From Streptomyces tubercidicus (GTDB lineage: Bacteria; Actinomycetota; Actinomycetes; Streptomycetales; Streptomycetaceae): a DNA stretch of 64,000 nt. The stretch is taken from positions 806,001-870,000 of the forward strand of contig NZ_CP114205.1 in assembly GCF_027497495.1 (NCBI RefSeq). Direction: 5' to 3'. The position numbers and the translations under genes were made by a program. Positions 28,823 to 39,525 of this stretch are shown piece after piece (within the stretch, counting starts at the first letter, position 1; each line of letters starts with the position of its first letter). The notes beneath the pieces were generated by a model, which was not told the DNA's origin, made no database searches, and saw nothing but the letters and a program-made list of their open reading frames with translations.

Positions 28823-31800
28823 GTGACCGGGCCGGGTTCAAGTCGCTGCGGGGGGCGTGGGGTGCTGGATCCCATTGATGATAAATGGCCGTTGACGGCT
28901 GCTCAGTTGGGCGTCTGGTTCGCAGGTTCCTTAGGGCCGGGCGGCTCTGTGTACAACGTCGGTGAGCGGGTCGAGATCCATGGGCCGATCATGCCCGACA
29001 TTCTTGAGAGAGCACACCGGATTGTTCTCGATGAGGCAGAGGCACTGCGGTTCACGATCACGCAGGGGCCGGACGGTCCGCTTCAGGTCGCCGGTGCCGC
29101 ACACGTGCCGGTGCGCAGGGTCGATTTCAGTGCCGAAGCGGATCCGCGAGAAGCGGCCGAGGCATGGATGCGGTCGGACATGGACACCGCGTTCGACCTG
29201 GTCCAGGGGCCGCTGTACGCCCCCGCGCTGCTTGCCATCGACCCGGCTTTCCATATTCTGTACAGCCGTTACCATCACGTTGTGATGGATGCGTGGAGTT
29301 CCGCGCTGATCACTCGGCGTACCGCCCAGGTTTACTCGGACTTGGTCACGGATCAACCGGACGGCGGGACTCCATTTCCCTCGTTCCGAACCCTGCTGGA
29401 ACACGAGAGCAGTTACCGCGGTTCGGAAGAGTACGAAGCCGACCGTCGGTACTGGCTCAAGCGACTCCGCAATGCCCCCGCACCGGTCAGTCTGTCCAGC
29501 CGGCCGTACCGCAGGCCGACGGACATTCGCCGGCGGCGTGCGGCGCTCAGTGCGCGGCTGTCGGACACCTTGCGTTCCACGGCCGCAAAACTCGGCGTCA
29601 GCTGGTCCGTATTGGCTGTGGTGGCAACGGCGGCTTATGTGGGGGCCGTCACAGGAGAGAGCGCCGTGTCCGTGGGACTTCCCGTCTCGGGCCGCCTGGA
29701 TGAGATCGAGCGCGATACACCGGGAATGACGGTCAACGTCGTTCCACTCCAGATCACGGTGGAGCCCGAACTGGCCTTGTCCAAGGTGGCAAAGCAGGTC
29801 TGGGCCCAGACGACCCGCGCGTCCCGGCACAGCCGGTACCGAATGGAGGACCTGCGCCGCGACCTCACCTGGTCGACAGGTGGCGGCCTCCCTTACGGCC
29901 CCGTCGTCAATGTCATGGCATTCGACTACGACATCCACTTCGGCGGCCACCCGGCGAAGGCGAGCAGCATCTCGCAGCGCTACACCGACGACTTCTCCAT
30001 CGCCTTCCACGAGGGCGAGCGCGAAGGCGCCATCGAGGTGTACTTCGACGCGAACGACCACATGTACAGCCAGGAAGAATTCGACGCTCACGTCGCGCGG
30101 TTTCTGCTTTTCCTGGAGCGAATCGCGGACGCCGGTCCTGACCGGCGGATCGGCTCGTTGAGTCTGCTGACCGCTGATGAGCGGGAGCGTGTGCTGGGGG
30201 CGTGGTGCGGTTCGTCGGCGGTCGAGGTGCCGGAGGGCACGGCTGCGGCTGTGTTCGAGGCGCGGGTCGCCGAGGCGCCGGGTGCGGCGGCGGTGGTGTC
30301 GGGGGACGGCAACACCGTCTACACGTACGGCGAGTTGAACGCACGGGCGAACCGGCTGGCTCGGCTGCTCGTCGAACAGGGCTTGGGCCCGGAGCAGTTG
30401 GTGGCCCTTGCCCTGCCCCGGTCGCCGGAGCTTGTGGTCGCGGTCCTCGCCGTACTGAAGGCGGGGGCGGCGTACCTGCCGGTGGACACGGACTACCCGG
30501 TGGAGCGGATCCGCTTCATGCTCCAGGACGCCGGTCCGAGTGCGGTACTGGTGGACTCCGCTTCCGCGACACGGCTGCCGAACGACGGCTTCACCACACT
30601 CACCCTGGACGATCCGCAGGTCGAGGCTCGCCTGACGGGACTGTCCGAGGCAGATCTGACGGCTGCCGACCGGGCGGGCGCGCTGGTTGCCGAGCATCCC
30701 GCGTACGTCATCTACACCTCGGGGTCGACGGGTGTGCCCAAGGGCGTCGTCGCCCACCACGCCGGACTGGTCAACCTCGCCTTCGCCCAGAGCGAGCAGT
30801 GGCGGATCGGTGCGGGCAGCCGCGTGCTGCAGTTCGCCTCACCCAGCTTCGACGCCGCCGCCTCGGAGATCTTCACCGCCCTCCTCTCCGGCGGCGCCCT
30901 GGTGACCGCCGACGCGGAGCAACTGGCGCCGGGGGCGGCACTGACCAAGGTGCTGCGGGACGCGGGCGTCAGCCACTGCACGCTGCCGCCGTCCGCGCTG
31001 CCTCTCCTGGACGTGGCGGATGTGCCGCGGGCGATGACGCTGGTCGTGGCGGGCGAGGCCTGCGGGCCCGACACGATCGAGCGGTGGTCCGCCGGCCGAC
31101 GGATGATCAACGCGTACGGTCCGTCGGAGACGACGGTCTGTGCGACGATGAGCGAGCTGCTCTCCGGGTCGGTCATCCCGCCGATCGGTCGTCCGATCGG
31201 GAACGTGCGCGTCTATGTGCTGGACGCGGGACTCTCCCCCGTACCGCCTGGTGTACCCGGTGAGCTGTACGTGGCCGGGGCCGGTGTCGCCCGGGGATAT
31301 CTGGGGCGCTCCGGACTGACCGCGCAGCGCTTCGTCGCCGATCCCTATGGCGAGCCGGGTACCCGCATGTACCGCACCGGCGACCTCGCCCGCTGGAACA
31401 ACGACGGCACCCTGCACTTCCTCGGCCGTACCGACGATCAGGTCAAGCTGCGCGGCTTCCGCATCGAACTCGGCGAAGTCGAAGCCGCGCTGACCGCCTG
31501 CCCGGGAATCACCACCGCCACCGTGGTCATCCGCGAGGACCGGCCCGGCGACCGACGCCTCGTCGCCTACGTCACACCCGAGACCCCCGGTGAGCTGGAC
31601 GCCGGGCGCGTCAAGTCGGCCGTCGCCCAGCGGCTGCCGGAGTACATGGTGCCCTCCGCGCTGGTGGTCGTGGACGCGTTGCCGTTGATGCCGAACGGCA
31701 AGCTGGACCGCAAGGCGCTGCCCGCACCCGACTACACCACCGGCACCGCACGGCTGCGGGCTCCGCGCGATGCGCGCGAGGAGATCCTCGCCGGTCTCTT

Positions 31801-34800
31801 CGCCGAAGTCCTCGGCATCGAGCCCGACCGCGTCGGCGTCGAGGACGGTTTCTTCGAACTCGGTGGGCATTCGCTCCTCGCGATGCGGCTGATCGGCCGG
31901 ATACGCGCGGTGCTCGGTACGGAACTGACCATCCGGGACCTGTTCACCGCTCCCACCGTCGCCACACTGGCCCGGCTCCTGGAGACCGGCGCCAACCCCG
32001 CCGCCGCCATCGGGCGTCCGGCGCTGATACCGGCGGCCCGCCCCGAGCGGATACCGCTGTCCTTCGCCCAACGCCGCCTGTGGTTCCTCCACCGCCTCGA
32101 AGGCCCCAGCGCGACCTACAACGTGCCCGTCGTGCTCCGCCTGACCGGCGCGCTGGACACGGCGGCGCTGCGCGCGGCGCTGGGTGATGTGGTGGCCCGG
32201 CACGAGGCACTGCGGACGGTCTTCCCCGATGTCGACGGTCAGCCGCATCAGGACATCAGGCCAGCGGACCAAGCCCGCCCCGAGATGACCGTCGAGACGA
32301 TCGACCAGGCCGACCTGGCCGCCGCCGTGGACCGCGCGGTACGCCACCCCTTCGACCTGGCCACCGAACTCCCCCTGCGCGCCACCCTGTTCACCCTCGC
32401 CGACACGGTGAACGAGCACGTCCTGGTCCTGACGATCCACCACATCGCGGGCGACGGATGGTCCATGAGCCCCCTGGCCACCGACCTGAGCACCGCCTAC
32501 ACCGCCCGCCACCAAGGCCACACCCCCACCTGGCCTCCCCTACCGGTCCAATACGCCGACTACACCCTGTGGCAACACCAACTCCTGGGCGACGACACCA
32601 ACCCCCACAGCCTCCTGGCCACACAACTCGACTACTGGAAACACACCCTCGCCGGACTCCCGGAACGCATCGAACTCCCCACCGACCAGCCGTATCCCGA
32701 GCAGGCCGGATATGAAGGCGCATCGGTACCGGTGCAGATCGACGCCGAACTGCACCAGGCCCTGACCGCTCTGGCCCGCTCCCGCCAGACGACGGTGTTC
32801 ATGGTGCTCCAGGCCGCCCTCGGCGTCCTCCTGCACCGCCTCGGCGCCGGCACGGACATCCCCATCGGCACCCCCGTCGCCGGACGCGGCGAGGACGAAC
32901 TCGACAACCTCGTCGGCTTCTTCGTCAATACCCTCGTCCTGCGCACAGACCTGTCCGGCGACCCCACCTTCGCCGAACTCCTCGACCGCGTCCGCGAGAC
33001 CAACCTGAGCGCATACGCCCACCAAGACGTACCGTTCGAGAACCTGGTCGAAGCGGTCAATCCGACCCGGTCGCTGGCCCACCACCCGCTCCACCAGGTC
33101 ACGCTGGCGTTCAACAACACCCCGCCCACCAGCGTGAACTTCCCGGAGGTGGACGCCGTACGGGAGTTCGCCGACGTTCGGGCCGCCCGGATGGACCTCA
33201 CGGTCAATCTCGCCGAGCAGCATGGCGCGGACGGGTCCCCGGACGGCATCGCCGGTGTGATCACCTACCGTACCGACCTGTTCGAGCCGGGCACGGTGAC
33301 AGCTCTGGTGGATCGGCTGCTGCGCGTGCTGCGAGCGGTCGCGGACGCCCCCGGCCGACGCGTCACCTCCGTCGACGTCCTGACCGACGACGAACGCCGC
33401 CGGATCCTCACGGAGTGGAACGACACCGCCACTCCCGTACCCTCCGGCACCGTCCCAGAGCTGTTCCAGGCCCAGGTGCGGGCCACGCCCGACGCCACCG
33501 CGCTGATAGCCGACGGCACCCACACCTCGTACGCCGACCTCAACACCCGCGCCAACCAGTTGGCCCGGCACCTGATGGAGCAAGGCGTCGGACCCGAGCA
33601 CATGGTCGCCCTCGGGCTGCCCCGCTCGCCGGACCTCATCATCGCGCTGCTCGCCGTACTCAAGGCGGGCGCCGCCTATCTGCCGATCGACACCGACTAC
33701 CCGGTCGACCGCATCCGCTTCATGGTCCAGGACGCCCGCCCCGCCCTCGTCCTCACCCACACCGTCACCACCGCTCCGTGGGCCGAAGCGACCCCCACCC
33801 TCTGTCTCGACGACCCCTCCTTCCAGGGCCAGTTGGCCGCGCTGGACGCCACCGACCCGGCCACCGCGCTCCGCCCCGAGCACCCGGCGTACGTCATCTA
33901 CACCTCGGGGTCGACGGGTGTGCCCAAGGGCGTCGTCGCCCACCACGCCGGACTGGTCAACCTCGCCTTCGCCCAGAGCGAGCAGTGGCGGATCGGTGCG
34001 GGCAGCCGCGTGCTGCAGTTCGCCTCACCCAGCTTCGACGCCGCCGCCTCGGAGATCTTCACCGCCCTCCTCTCCGGCGGCGCCCTCGTGCTGGCCGGCG
34101 CGGAGCGGCTGATGCCCGGTGAAGCGCTCGGTGGTGTGCAGCGGGATGCCGGAGTGACGCACTGCACGCTGCCGCCGTCCGCGCTGAACGTGCTGGACGT
34201 GGCGGATGTGCCGGGGGCGATGACGCTGGTCGTGGCGGGTGAGGCCTGCGGGCCCGACACGATCGAGCGGTGGTCCGCCGGCCGACGGATGGTCAACGCG
34301 TACGGTCCGTCGGAGACGACGGTCTGTGCGACGATGAGCGAGCCGCTCTCAGGGTCGGTCATCCCGCCGATCGGCCGTCCGATCGGGAACGTGCGCGTCT
34401 ATGTGCTGGACGCGGGACTCTCCCCCGTACCGCCCGGTGTACCCGGTGAGCTGTACGTGGCCGGGGCCGGCGTCGCCCGCGGATATCTGGGACGCTCCGC
34501 ACTGACCGCGCAGCGCTTCGTCGCCGACCCCTATGGCGAGCCGGGCACCCGCATGTACCGCACCGGCGACCTCGCCCGCTGGAACAACGACGGCACCCTG
34601 CACTTCCTCGGCCGCGCCGACGACCAGGTCAAGCTGCGCGGCTTCCGCATCGAACTCGGCGAAGTCGAAGCCGCGCTGACCGCCTGCCCGGGAATCACCA
34701 CCGCCACCGTGGTCATCCGCGAGGACCGGCCCGGCGACCGACGCCTCGTCGCCTACGTCACACCCGAGACCCCCGGTGAGCTGGACGCCGGGCGCGTCAA

Positions 34801-36754
34801 GTCGGCCGTCGCCCAGCGGCTGCCGGAGTACATGGTCCCCACAGCCCTCGTCCCCCTCACCGAACTTCCCCTGACCCCCAACGGGAAGATCGACCGCAAG
34901 GCGCTGCCCCCGCCCGACTACACCACCGGCAACGCATCCACCAGCCGCGCCCCCGGCACGCCCGAAGAGAAGACCCTCACGTCCCTCTTCGCGGACGTCC
35001 TCGGCCTCGACCCCGCCCACATCGGGGTCGACGACGGGTTCTTCGCCCTCGGCGGCGACAGCATCAGCTCCATCGTCCTGGTCAGCCGAGCCCGCGAGGC
35101 CGGCCTGGGCCTCTCGCCCCGCGACATCTTCAAGCACCACACCCCGAGGAACCTGGCGCGCACCGCTCGGCCCCTGGCCGACAGCGATTCCGGGCCGGTG
35201 GCGGACGACGGTACGGGCCGGGTGCCGCTGACGCCCATCATGCGGTGGCTCGTCGAGCCGGAGCACTCCTTCGACGCGTTCTTCCAGGCGAGGCTCGTCC
35301 AAGTGCCCGCCGGTATCGGCCGCGGCCCGCTGGCGGAGGTCGTGCAGTCCCTCCTCGACCGTCACGACCTGCTGCGGGCCCGCCTGACGCGCGACGATGA
35401 CGGGAACGCCGGGGCGCTGGAGGTTCCTCCGGCCCGCGGGGCGGAGGCGCGCACGGCGGACGAGGTGCTGACCCGGGTGGACTGCGCCGACGCGACCGCG
35501 CCCGAGCGTGAGCGGCTCCTTGCCGACCACGCCCGGCAGGCGCAGCAGGGTCTGGCGCCGTACGACGGGGTCATGCTGCAGGCCGTGTGGTTCGACAACG
35601 GCCCCCAGGAGCCCGGCAGGCTGCTGCTCACGATCCACCACCTCGTGGTGGACGGCGTCTCCTGGCGGATCATCCTCCCCGACCTCGCCGCCGCCGGAGC
35701 GGCCGTACTTGACGGGCGAGCACCGGAGTTGGCGCCGGTGCCGACCTCCTTCAAGAACTGGGCGGAGCGGCTCGGCCCGCTCGCCGTCGACCCGCGTCGT
35801 ACCGCCGCCCTCGCGCACTGGGCCGAGACCCCATCTGGATCCGAGCCCGAACCCACGCTTGGCGACCGGGAGTTGGATGCCGGGATCGACACGGCGGAGC
35901 AGTTGCTCTCGCTGCACGTGTCGGTGCCGGTGGAGCTGTCGGAGGCGCTGGTCACCCGGGTGCCCACCGCGCTGCACGCCGGTGTCGACGACGTGCTCCT
36001 GACGGCTTTCGTCCTCGCGCACGCCCAGTGGCGTACCACGCGCGGTGACGCGGGCGGCACGGGTTCAACGGGTGCGACCTCTGTGCTGGTCGATGTCGAA
36101 GGGCACGGCAGGGAGAACCTGTTCGACGGGGTGGACACGTCCCGGACAGTGGGCTGGTTCACCGCCATGGCACCCGTGCGGCTCGATCCGGGCCGGGTGT
36201 CCTGGGCCGATGTCCGGCGCGGCGGTCCTGCCGCCGGGCGGGCTCTGCAGCGGGTCAAGGAGCAGCTGCGCACCGCGTCGGAGCTGCGTACCGACTATGG
36301 GCTGCTGCGCTACCTCAACCCCGATACCGCGCCGGTGCTCGCCGCGCTGCCCGGCCCGCAAGTGGCGTTCAACTACTTCGGGCGGGTCGGCGCAGGCCGG
36401 GCCCGCCGGGAGTCGGACCGGCAGCAGGCGGACTGGCAGCAGGTGGACGGCGCCACGGCCACCGGCGGCCTCGACCCGCGGATGCGTCTGACGCATGCGC
36501 TGATGGTGAACGCGGTGACGACCGAAGGGCCGTCGGGCCCGCAGCTGACGGCCACGTGGTCGTGGCCGCGGGGCGTGCTGGCGCGCGCGGACGTGGAGCG
36601 GCTCGGTCAGGGCTGGGTCACGTATCTGAAGGCGCTCGCCGCGCACGTCGACGGTCCCGAGAAGGCCGGCCGTACGCCGTCTGACCTGTCCCTGGTCAGC
36701 CTCAGCCAGAACCAGATCAGCCGGCTTGAGAGGAAGTGGAGGACGAAGCGTTGA
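28823..36754 (+). CDS. NRPS, starter-like C-A-PCP-C-A-PCP-E
   Basis: This synthetase of about 2643 residues is probably the first protein of the assembly line. It opens with a divergent C domain ([12 protein letters not shown]) resembling starter or siderophore-type C domains, with HHVVMDAWS in place of the usual HHxxxDG. Then follow an A domain, a GGHSL PCP, a normal C domain (HHIAGDGWS), a second A domain, a GGDSI PCP and an E domain ([10 protein letters not shown]). Both A pockets read DASTVAAVCK, which I recall as a tyrosine (or beta-hydroxytyrosine) code. The product would be acyl- or aminoacyl-Tyr-D-Tyr. I chose the GTG at 28823 because GGAG lies 8 bases upstream; GTGs at 28766 and 28862 are also in frame. 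Long stretches are duplicated within the gene and in the opposite-strand NRPS. Confidence 0.95.
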   Translation: MTGPGSSRCGGRGVLDPIDDKWPLTAAQLGVWFAGSLGPGGSVYNVGERVEIHGPIMPDILERAHRIVLDEAEALRFTITQGPDGPLQVAGAAHVPVRRVDFSAEADPREAAEAWMRSDMDTAFDLVQGPLYAPALLAIDPAFHILYSRYHHVVMDAWSSALITRRTAQVYSDLVTDQPDGGTPFPSFRTLLEHESSYRGSEEYEADRRYWLKRLRNAPAPVSLSSRPYRRPTDIRRRRAALSARLSDTLRSTAAKLGVSWSVLAVVATAAYVGAVTGESAVSVGLPVSGRLDEIERDTPGMTVNVVPLQITVEPELALSKVAKQVWAQTTRASRHSRYRMEDLRRDLTWSTGGGLPYGPVVNVMAFDYDIHFGGHPAKASSISQRYTDDFSIAFHEGEREGAIEVYFDANDHMYSQEEFDAHVARFLLFLERIADAGPDRRIGSLSLLTADERERVLGAWCGSSAVEVPEGTAAAVFEARVAEAPGAAAVVSGDGNTVYTYGELNARANRLARLLVEQGLGPEQLVALALPRSPELVVAVLAVLKAGAAYLPVDTDYPVERIRFMLQDAGPSAVLVDSASATRLPNDGFTTLTLDDPQVEARLTGLSEADLTAADRAGALVAEHPAYVIYTSGSTGVPKGVVAHHAGLVNLAFAQSEQWRIGAGSRVLQFASPSFDAAASEIFTALLSGGALVTADAEQLAPGAALTKVLRDAGVSHCTLPPSALPLLDVADVPRAMTLVVAGEACGPDTIERWSAGRRMINAYGPSETTVCATMSELLSGSVIPPIGRPIGNVRVYVLDAGLSPVPPGVPGELYVAGAGVARGYLGRSGLTAQRFVADPYGEPGTRMYRTGDLARWNNDGTLHFLGRTDDQVKLRGFRIELGEVEAALTACPGITTATVVIREDRPGDRRLVAYVTPETPGELDAGRVKSAVAQRLPEYMVPSALVVVDALPLMPNGKLDRKALPAPDYTTGTARLRAPRDAREEILAGLFAEVLGIEPDRVGVEDGFFELGGHSLLAMRLIGRIRAVLGTELTIRDLFTAPTVATLARLLETGANPAAAIGRPALIPAARPERIPLSFAQRRLWFLHRLEGPSATYNVPVVLRLTGALDTAALRAALGDVVARHEALRTVFPDVDGQPHQDIRPADQARPEMTVETIDQADLAAAVDRAVRHPFDLATELPLRATLFTLADTVNEHVLVLTIHHIAGDGWSMSPLATDLSTAYTARHQGHTPTWPPLPVQYADYTLWQHQLLGDDTNPHSLLATQLDYWKHTLAGLPERIELPTDQPYPEQAGYEGASVPVQIDAELHQALTALARSRQTTVFMVLQAALGVLLHRLGAGTDIPIGTPVAGRGEDELDNLVGFFVNTLVLRTDLSGDPTFAELLDRVRETNLSAYAHQDVPFENLVEAVNPTRSLAHHPLHQVTLAFNNTPPTSVNFPEVDAVREFADVRAARMDLTVNLAEQHGADGSPDGIAGVITYRTDLFEPGTVTALVDRLLRVLRAVADAPGRRVTSVDVLTDDERRRILTEWNDTATPVPSGTVPELFQAQVRATPDATALIADGTHTSYADLNTRANQLARHLMEQGVGPEHMVALGLPRSPDLIIALLAVLKAGAAYLPIDTDYPVDRIRFMVQDARPALVLTHTVTTAPWAEATPTLCLDDPSFQGQLAALDATDPATALRPEHPAYVIYTSGSTGVPKGVVAHHAGLVNLAFAQSEQWRIGAGSRVLQFASPSFDAAASEIFTALLSGGALVLAGAERLMPGEALGGVQRDAGVTHCTLPPSALNVLDVADVPGAMTLVVAGEACGPDTIERWSAGRRMVNAYGPSETTVCATMSEPLSGSVIPPIGRPIGNVRVYVLDAGLSPVPPGVPGELYVAGAGVARGYLGRSALTAQRFVADPYGEPGTRMYRTGDLARWNNDGTLHFLGRADDQVKLRGFRIELGEVEAALTACPGITTATVVIREDRPGDRRLVAYVTPETPGELDAGRVKSAVAQRLPEYMVPTALVPLTELPLTPNGKIDRKALPPPDYTTGNASTSRAPGTPEEKTLTSLFADVLGLDPAHIGVDDGFFALGGDSISSIVLVSRAREAGLGLSPRDIFKHHTPRNLARTARPLADSDSGPVADDGTGRVPLTPIMRWLVEPEHSFDAFFQARLVQVPAGIGRGPLAEVVQSLLDRHDLLRARLTRDDDGNAGALEVPPARGAEARTADEVLTRVDCADATAPERERLLADHARQAQQGLAPYDGVMLQAVWFDNGPQEPGRLLLTIHHLVVDGVSWRIILPDLAAAGAAVLDGRAPELAPVPTSFKNWAERLGPLAVDPRRTAALAHWAETPSGSEPEPTLGDRELDAGIDTAEQLLSLHVSVPVELSEALVTRVPTALHAGVDDVLLTAFVLAHAQWRTTRGDAGGTGSTGATSVLVDVEGHGRENLFDGVDTSRTVGWFTAMAPVRLDPGRVSWADVRRGGPAAGRALQRVKEQLRTASELRTDYGLLRYLNPDTAPVLAALPGPQVAFNYFGRVGAGRARRESDRQQADWQQVDGATATGGLDPRMRLTHALMVNAVTTEGPSGPQLTATWSWPRGVLARADVERLGQGWVTYLKALAAHVDGPEKAGRTPSDLSLVSLSQNQISRLERKWRTKR
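30702..34831 (+). repeat. Paired direct repeats between the two Tyr A domains (offset 3186 bp)
   Basis: About 200 bp around the A3-A4 region (30702-30901 and 33888-34087) are identical or nearly so. About 550 bp from the YGPSE region to just before A10 (31085 onward and 34271 onward) are also nearly identical, all with the same 3186-bp offset. Only parts of the two A domains match this closely, which suggests gene conversion rather than one whole-module duplication. Confidence 0.8.
31111..32686 (+). repeat. About 1.58-kb near-identical inverted copy (arm 2) of NRPS sequence
   Basis: This is the partner of 24423-26003. It covers the end of the first A domain, the first PCP and the front of the second C domain of the rightward NRPS. 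The two arms lie in inverted orientation about 5 kb apart on either side of the divergent promoter, so recombination between them could invert that promoter region. Confidence 0.8.
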
Positions 36755-36821
36755 GCTTCTCCGGTGCTTTCCCGATGGGCCGCGAATTCCTTGATCATGT
36801 GAGTTGGAGTGTGATGTCGCA

Positions 36822-37076
36822 GTGACTTCCGTATACGAGGACGAGGCCGTCCGATCCCGCGTTCTTGAGTACCTGCTGCGGTACGTGGACGACCCGGCCG
36901 AGCTGGAGGGCATGCAGCTCATCACCGGTGGGGTGCTGAACTCACTGGCGACGGTCTCGCTCGTCGGTCACCTTGAGAAGGAGTTCGGCGTCGAGGTCGA
37001 CGACGACGACCTGGAGATCGAGAACTTCGACACGCTGGACAGCATCGTGCGGTTCGTGCAGGGGAAGCGGGCATGA
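36822..37076 (+). CDS. Acyl carrier protein (FkbJ-like)
   Basis: An 84-residue acidic carrier protein. The phosphopantetheine site is GGVLNSLATVSLV with Ser41, in the usual place for a discrete ACP. It begins at the GTG at 36822 by family length; an upstream TTG would add six residues, and the nearest ribosome-site-like sequence (GGAG, 36806-36809) is 12 bases away. It starts 67 bp after the rightward NRPS, and its stop overlaps the next gene's ATG by 4 bp. With an acyl-CoA dehydrogenase and an FkbH homolog directly downstream, it matches the FkbJ-I-H gene group of methoxymalonyl- or hydroxymalonyl-ACP pathways. It probably carries a glycerate-derived C3 unit. A carrier for another acyl starter is possible. 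Confidence 0.88.
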   Translation: MTSVYEDEAVRSRVLEYLLRYVDDPAELEGMQLITGGVLNSLATVSLVGHLEKEFGVEVDDDDLEIENFDTLDSIVRFVQGKRA

Positions 37077-38305
37077 GCGAGCCGCCGCCGACCGCGGAGG
37101 AACTGGGGCGGCTGCTGTTGCCGCTCGCCGACGAGATCGACGCCGCGAAGGCGGTGCCGCCCGGTGTGCTGAAGACGGTCGCCGAGTCCGGGGCGCTGGC
37201 CGCGATGGTGCCCGCCGAGTACGGCGGACGGCCGATGAACCACCGGGAGTACGGCGAGCTGAGCCGGGCGGTGGCGCACACCTCCGCGTCGTTGCAGAGC
37301 CTGCTGACCGTGCACGGCATGGTGTGCGCGAGCCTGAGCCGCTGGGGGTCGGAGGCCGCCCGGCGGCAGCTGTTGCCGCGCCTCGCCTCCGGCGAGCTGC
37401 TCGGCGCGTTCGGTCTCACCGAGGACGGTGCGGGCAGCGACGCGCAGGCGATCGGGACGACCGCGATGCCGGAGGAGGAGCCGGGAGCTTCGGACGGACC
37501 CAGCGCGGATGCGGGTGCTGGAGCGCAGACGTGGTGGCGCCTGGACGGCACGAAGCGATGGCTTTCCTTCGGGCAGGTCGCGGGCTGTTTCCTGGTCTTC
37601 GCCAAGCACGGCGACCGCAGTGTGGGATTCCTCGTCCGGCGCGACGACCCGGGCGTCACGGTGGAGCCGAGCCGCCCCACCAGTGGCTTCCGCAGCGCCA
37701 TGCTGGCCGACCTGCATATGGACGGCTGCCGCGTCCCCGCCGACCGCATGGTGGGCCGTCCCGGCTTCGGCGTCGCCCAAGTGGCGGGCAGTGCCCTGTC
37801 GTTGGGGCGACTCTGTGTCGCGTACGGCTCCTTGGGACTCGCCGAGGCGTGCTGCGACGCGATGCTCGGCCACACCAGCGGCCGCAGGCAGTTCGGCGGC
37901 CGGCTGATCGATCTGCAGCTCGTCCGCGGTCTGATCAGCGATGCCGTGGTCGACACCGAGGCGGCGCGGCTGCTGTGCGAGCAGGCGGCGCGGGCCATGG
38001 ACAGTCGGGGCGGCCGACTGATCGAGCAGGTGCTCACCGCCAAGCTCGCGGCGTCCCGCGCGGCGGGCACGGCGTCGGCCGCGGCCGCGCAACTGCACGG
38101 CGCGGTGGGCCTGGTGGACGGGGGCCCGGTGGACCGCTGGGTCCGGGACGCCCGGGTCATGCAGGTCATCGAGGGCAGCACGCAGCTGCTGCAGCATCTG
38201 CTGGCCGAGGAGAGCCTGCAGAGTTTCCGAGTACGCCGCCGCGATCCTCGGTATCCGTTCGTGCAAGGAGCTGATCATGTCGAGAGAGCCGGTCATGTCG
38301 AGTGA
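37073..38305 (+). CDS. Acyl-CoA (acyl-ACP) dehydrogenase, FkbI-like
   Basis: A 410-residue flavoprotein of the acyl-CoA dehydrogenase family. Visible landmarks are AEYGG near the N-terminus, the FAD/substrate loop FGLTEDGAGSD, and the C-terminal FAD-binding region ending VIEGSTQLLQHLLAE. In ansamitocin and FK520 type pathways the homolog oxidises glyceryl-ACP on the way to hydroxymalonyl-ACP. Its start overlaps the ACP stop by 4 bp, and its C-terminus overlaps the FkbH-like gene by 29 bp, so the three form a tight unit with the NRPS. The usual second dehydrogenase (FkbK) is not in the window, so the product might stop at an earlier oxidation level or need an enzyme encoded elsewhere. Confidence 0.85.
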   Translation: MSEPPPTAEELGRLLLPLADEIDAAKAVPPGVLKTVAESGALAAMVPAEYGGRPMNHREYGELSRAVAHTSASLQSLLTVHGMVCASLSRWGSEAARRQLLPRLASGELLGAFGLTEDGAGSDAQAIGTTAMPEEEPGASDGPSADAGAGAQTWWRLDGTKRWLSFGQVAGCFLVFAKHGDRSVGFLVRRDDPGVTVEPSRPTSGFRSAMLADLHMDGCRVPADRMVGRPGFGVAQVAGSALSLGRLCVAYGSLGLAEACCDAMLGHTSGRRQFGGRLIDLQLVRGLISDAVVDTEAARLLCEQAARAMDSRGGRLIEQVLTAKLAASRAAGTASAAAAQLHGAVGLVDGGPVDRWVRDARVMQVIEGSTQLLQHLLAEESLQSFRVRRRDPRYPFVQGADHVERAGHVE

Positions 38306-39332
38306 GCTGGTCAAGTGCGTCGTCTGGGATCTGGACGGCACGGTGTGGGACGGCGTGCTGTCCGAAGGCACCGGAGTAGAGCTGCGGCCCGGCATCCGCG
38401 AGGTGATCGACGCCCTGGACCGGCGCGGCATCCTGCAGTCGATCGTCAGCAAGAACGACGAGAAGGCGGCGCTCACCGAACTCGAACGGCTGGGCATCCG
38501 CGACTACTTCCTGGTGCCGCACGTCTCGTGGCAGCCGAAGTCCGAGCTGGTGCGGTCCATAGCCGAGCGGCTCAACATTGGCATCGACACACTGATGTTC
38601 ATCGACGACTCCGAGTTTGAGCGGGCCGAGGTAGCCTTCGCGCATCCTCAGGTGCGGTGCGTGGACGCCGCCGAGGTCTCGGGGCTGCTCGCGAGGCCCG
38701 AGCTGTCCCGCCCGGTGACCGAGGACGGGCGCGGCCGCCGCACCATGTACGCACAGGCGGAGCAGCGCAACGAGTACGAGAAGTCGTTCGCCGGGCCGCA
38801 GATCGAGTTCCTCAGGTCGCTGCAGATGCGGCTCACCGTCGCGGTGGCCACCCCCGACGACCTGGAGCGCGCCGCGGAACTGACCGAGCGTACGCACCAG
38901 CTCAACACGACCGGTCTGACGTTCTCCAAGGCGGAGCTCCGTGAACTGATGGACCGGCCGGACCAGACGCTCCTGGTCGCCCATCTGGAGGACCGCTTCG
39001 GCGCGTACGGGACGATCGGCCTCACCCTGGTCGGCACGTCGGAGACCGAGTGGCGGATCAGGCTGTTCCTGATGTCCTGCCGGGTCATGGGGCGCAACGT
39101 CGGGGGCGCGATCCTGCGGTATCTGGCCCAGTCCGCCCAGACTGCACAGGTGCGTCTGACGGCGGACTTCAGGCCCACCGGGGTCAACAAGCCGATGTAC
39201 ACGGTTTACCGCCTGGCGGGCTTCAAGAAGAACTCGGTCGAGGGACCCGCACAGGTGCTGGAGATGGCGCCCGGCCTGCAGCACGGCTACCCCGATTACC
39301 TCGCGCTGTCGCTCCCCGAGACAACGGGCTGA
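38277..39332 (+). CDS. FkbH-like HAD-superfamily protein, glyceryl-ACP forming
   Basis: A 351-residue protein. Its N-terminal HAD domain has VVWDLDGTVWDG (Asp18 and Asp20), a SKND segment, and FIDDSEFER. Its C-terminal half is GNAT-like. FkbH homologs take 1,3-bisphosphoglycerate, remove phosphate and load D-glycerate onto a discrete ACP. The ATG at 38277 is preceded by AGGAG at good spacing, while a second ATG at 38295 is less well placed. It is the last gene of the rightward unit. No polyketide synthase is present in the window, so the C3 unit may serve as an acyl starter for the NRPS or be used by enzymes beyond the window. The family call is firm and the destination is inferred. Confidence 0.9.
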   Translation: MSREPVMSSELVKCVVWDLDGTVWDGVLSEGTGVELRPGIREVIDALDRRGILQSIVSKNDEKAALTELERLGIRDYFLVPHVSWQPKSELVRSIAERLNIGIDTLMFIDDSEFERAEVAFAHPQVRCVDAAEVSGLLARPELSRPVTEDGRGRRTMYAQAEQRNEYEKSFAGPQIEFLRSLQMRLTVAVATPDDLERAAELTERTHQLNTTGLTFSKAELRELMDRPDQTLLVAHLEDRFGAYGTIGLTLVGTSETEWRIRLFLMSCRVMGRNVGGAILRYLAQSAQTAQVRLTADFRPTGVNKPMYTVYRLAGFKKNSVEGPAQVLEMAPGLQHGYPDYLALSLPETTG

Positions 39333-39345
39333 GGGGTACGGCACC

Positions 39346-39525
39346 ATGCCGGAAACGGATGCCGCAGCGACGGGAGACCACCCGAAGAACACGTTTGAGG
39401 GCTTCGGCAAGGATCCGGGGATCAGCCGGGAGACGCTGCGGAACTGGGTGCCGAATAATGACCTTGCTCTGCCCGAAAGCTCGCAGAAGCTCCCAACTAC
39501 CATGGTCCGGTGCCGAATCCATTGA
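39346..39525 (+). pseudogene. Remnant resembling an IS3-type transposase OrfA
   Basis: A 59-codon open frame contains DPGISRETLRNWV, which resembles the helix-turn-helix of IS3-family OrfA proteins. The rest of the expected protein is missing, and the frame runs into the start of the heme A synthase gene. It looks like a decayed insertion sequence at the right edge of the NRPS cluster. The match is short, so this is tentative. Confidence 0.4.
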
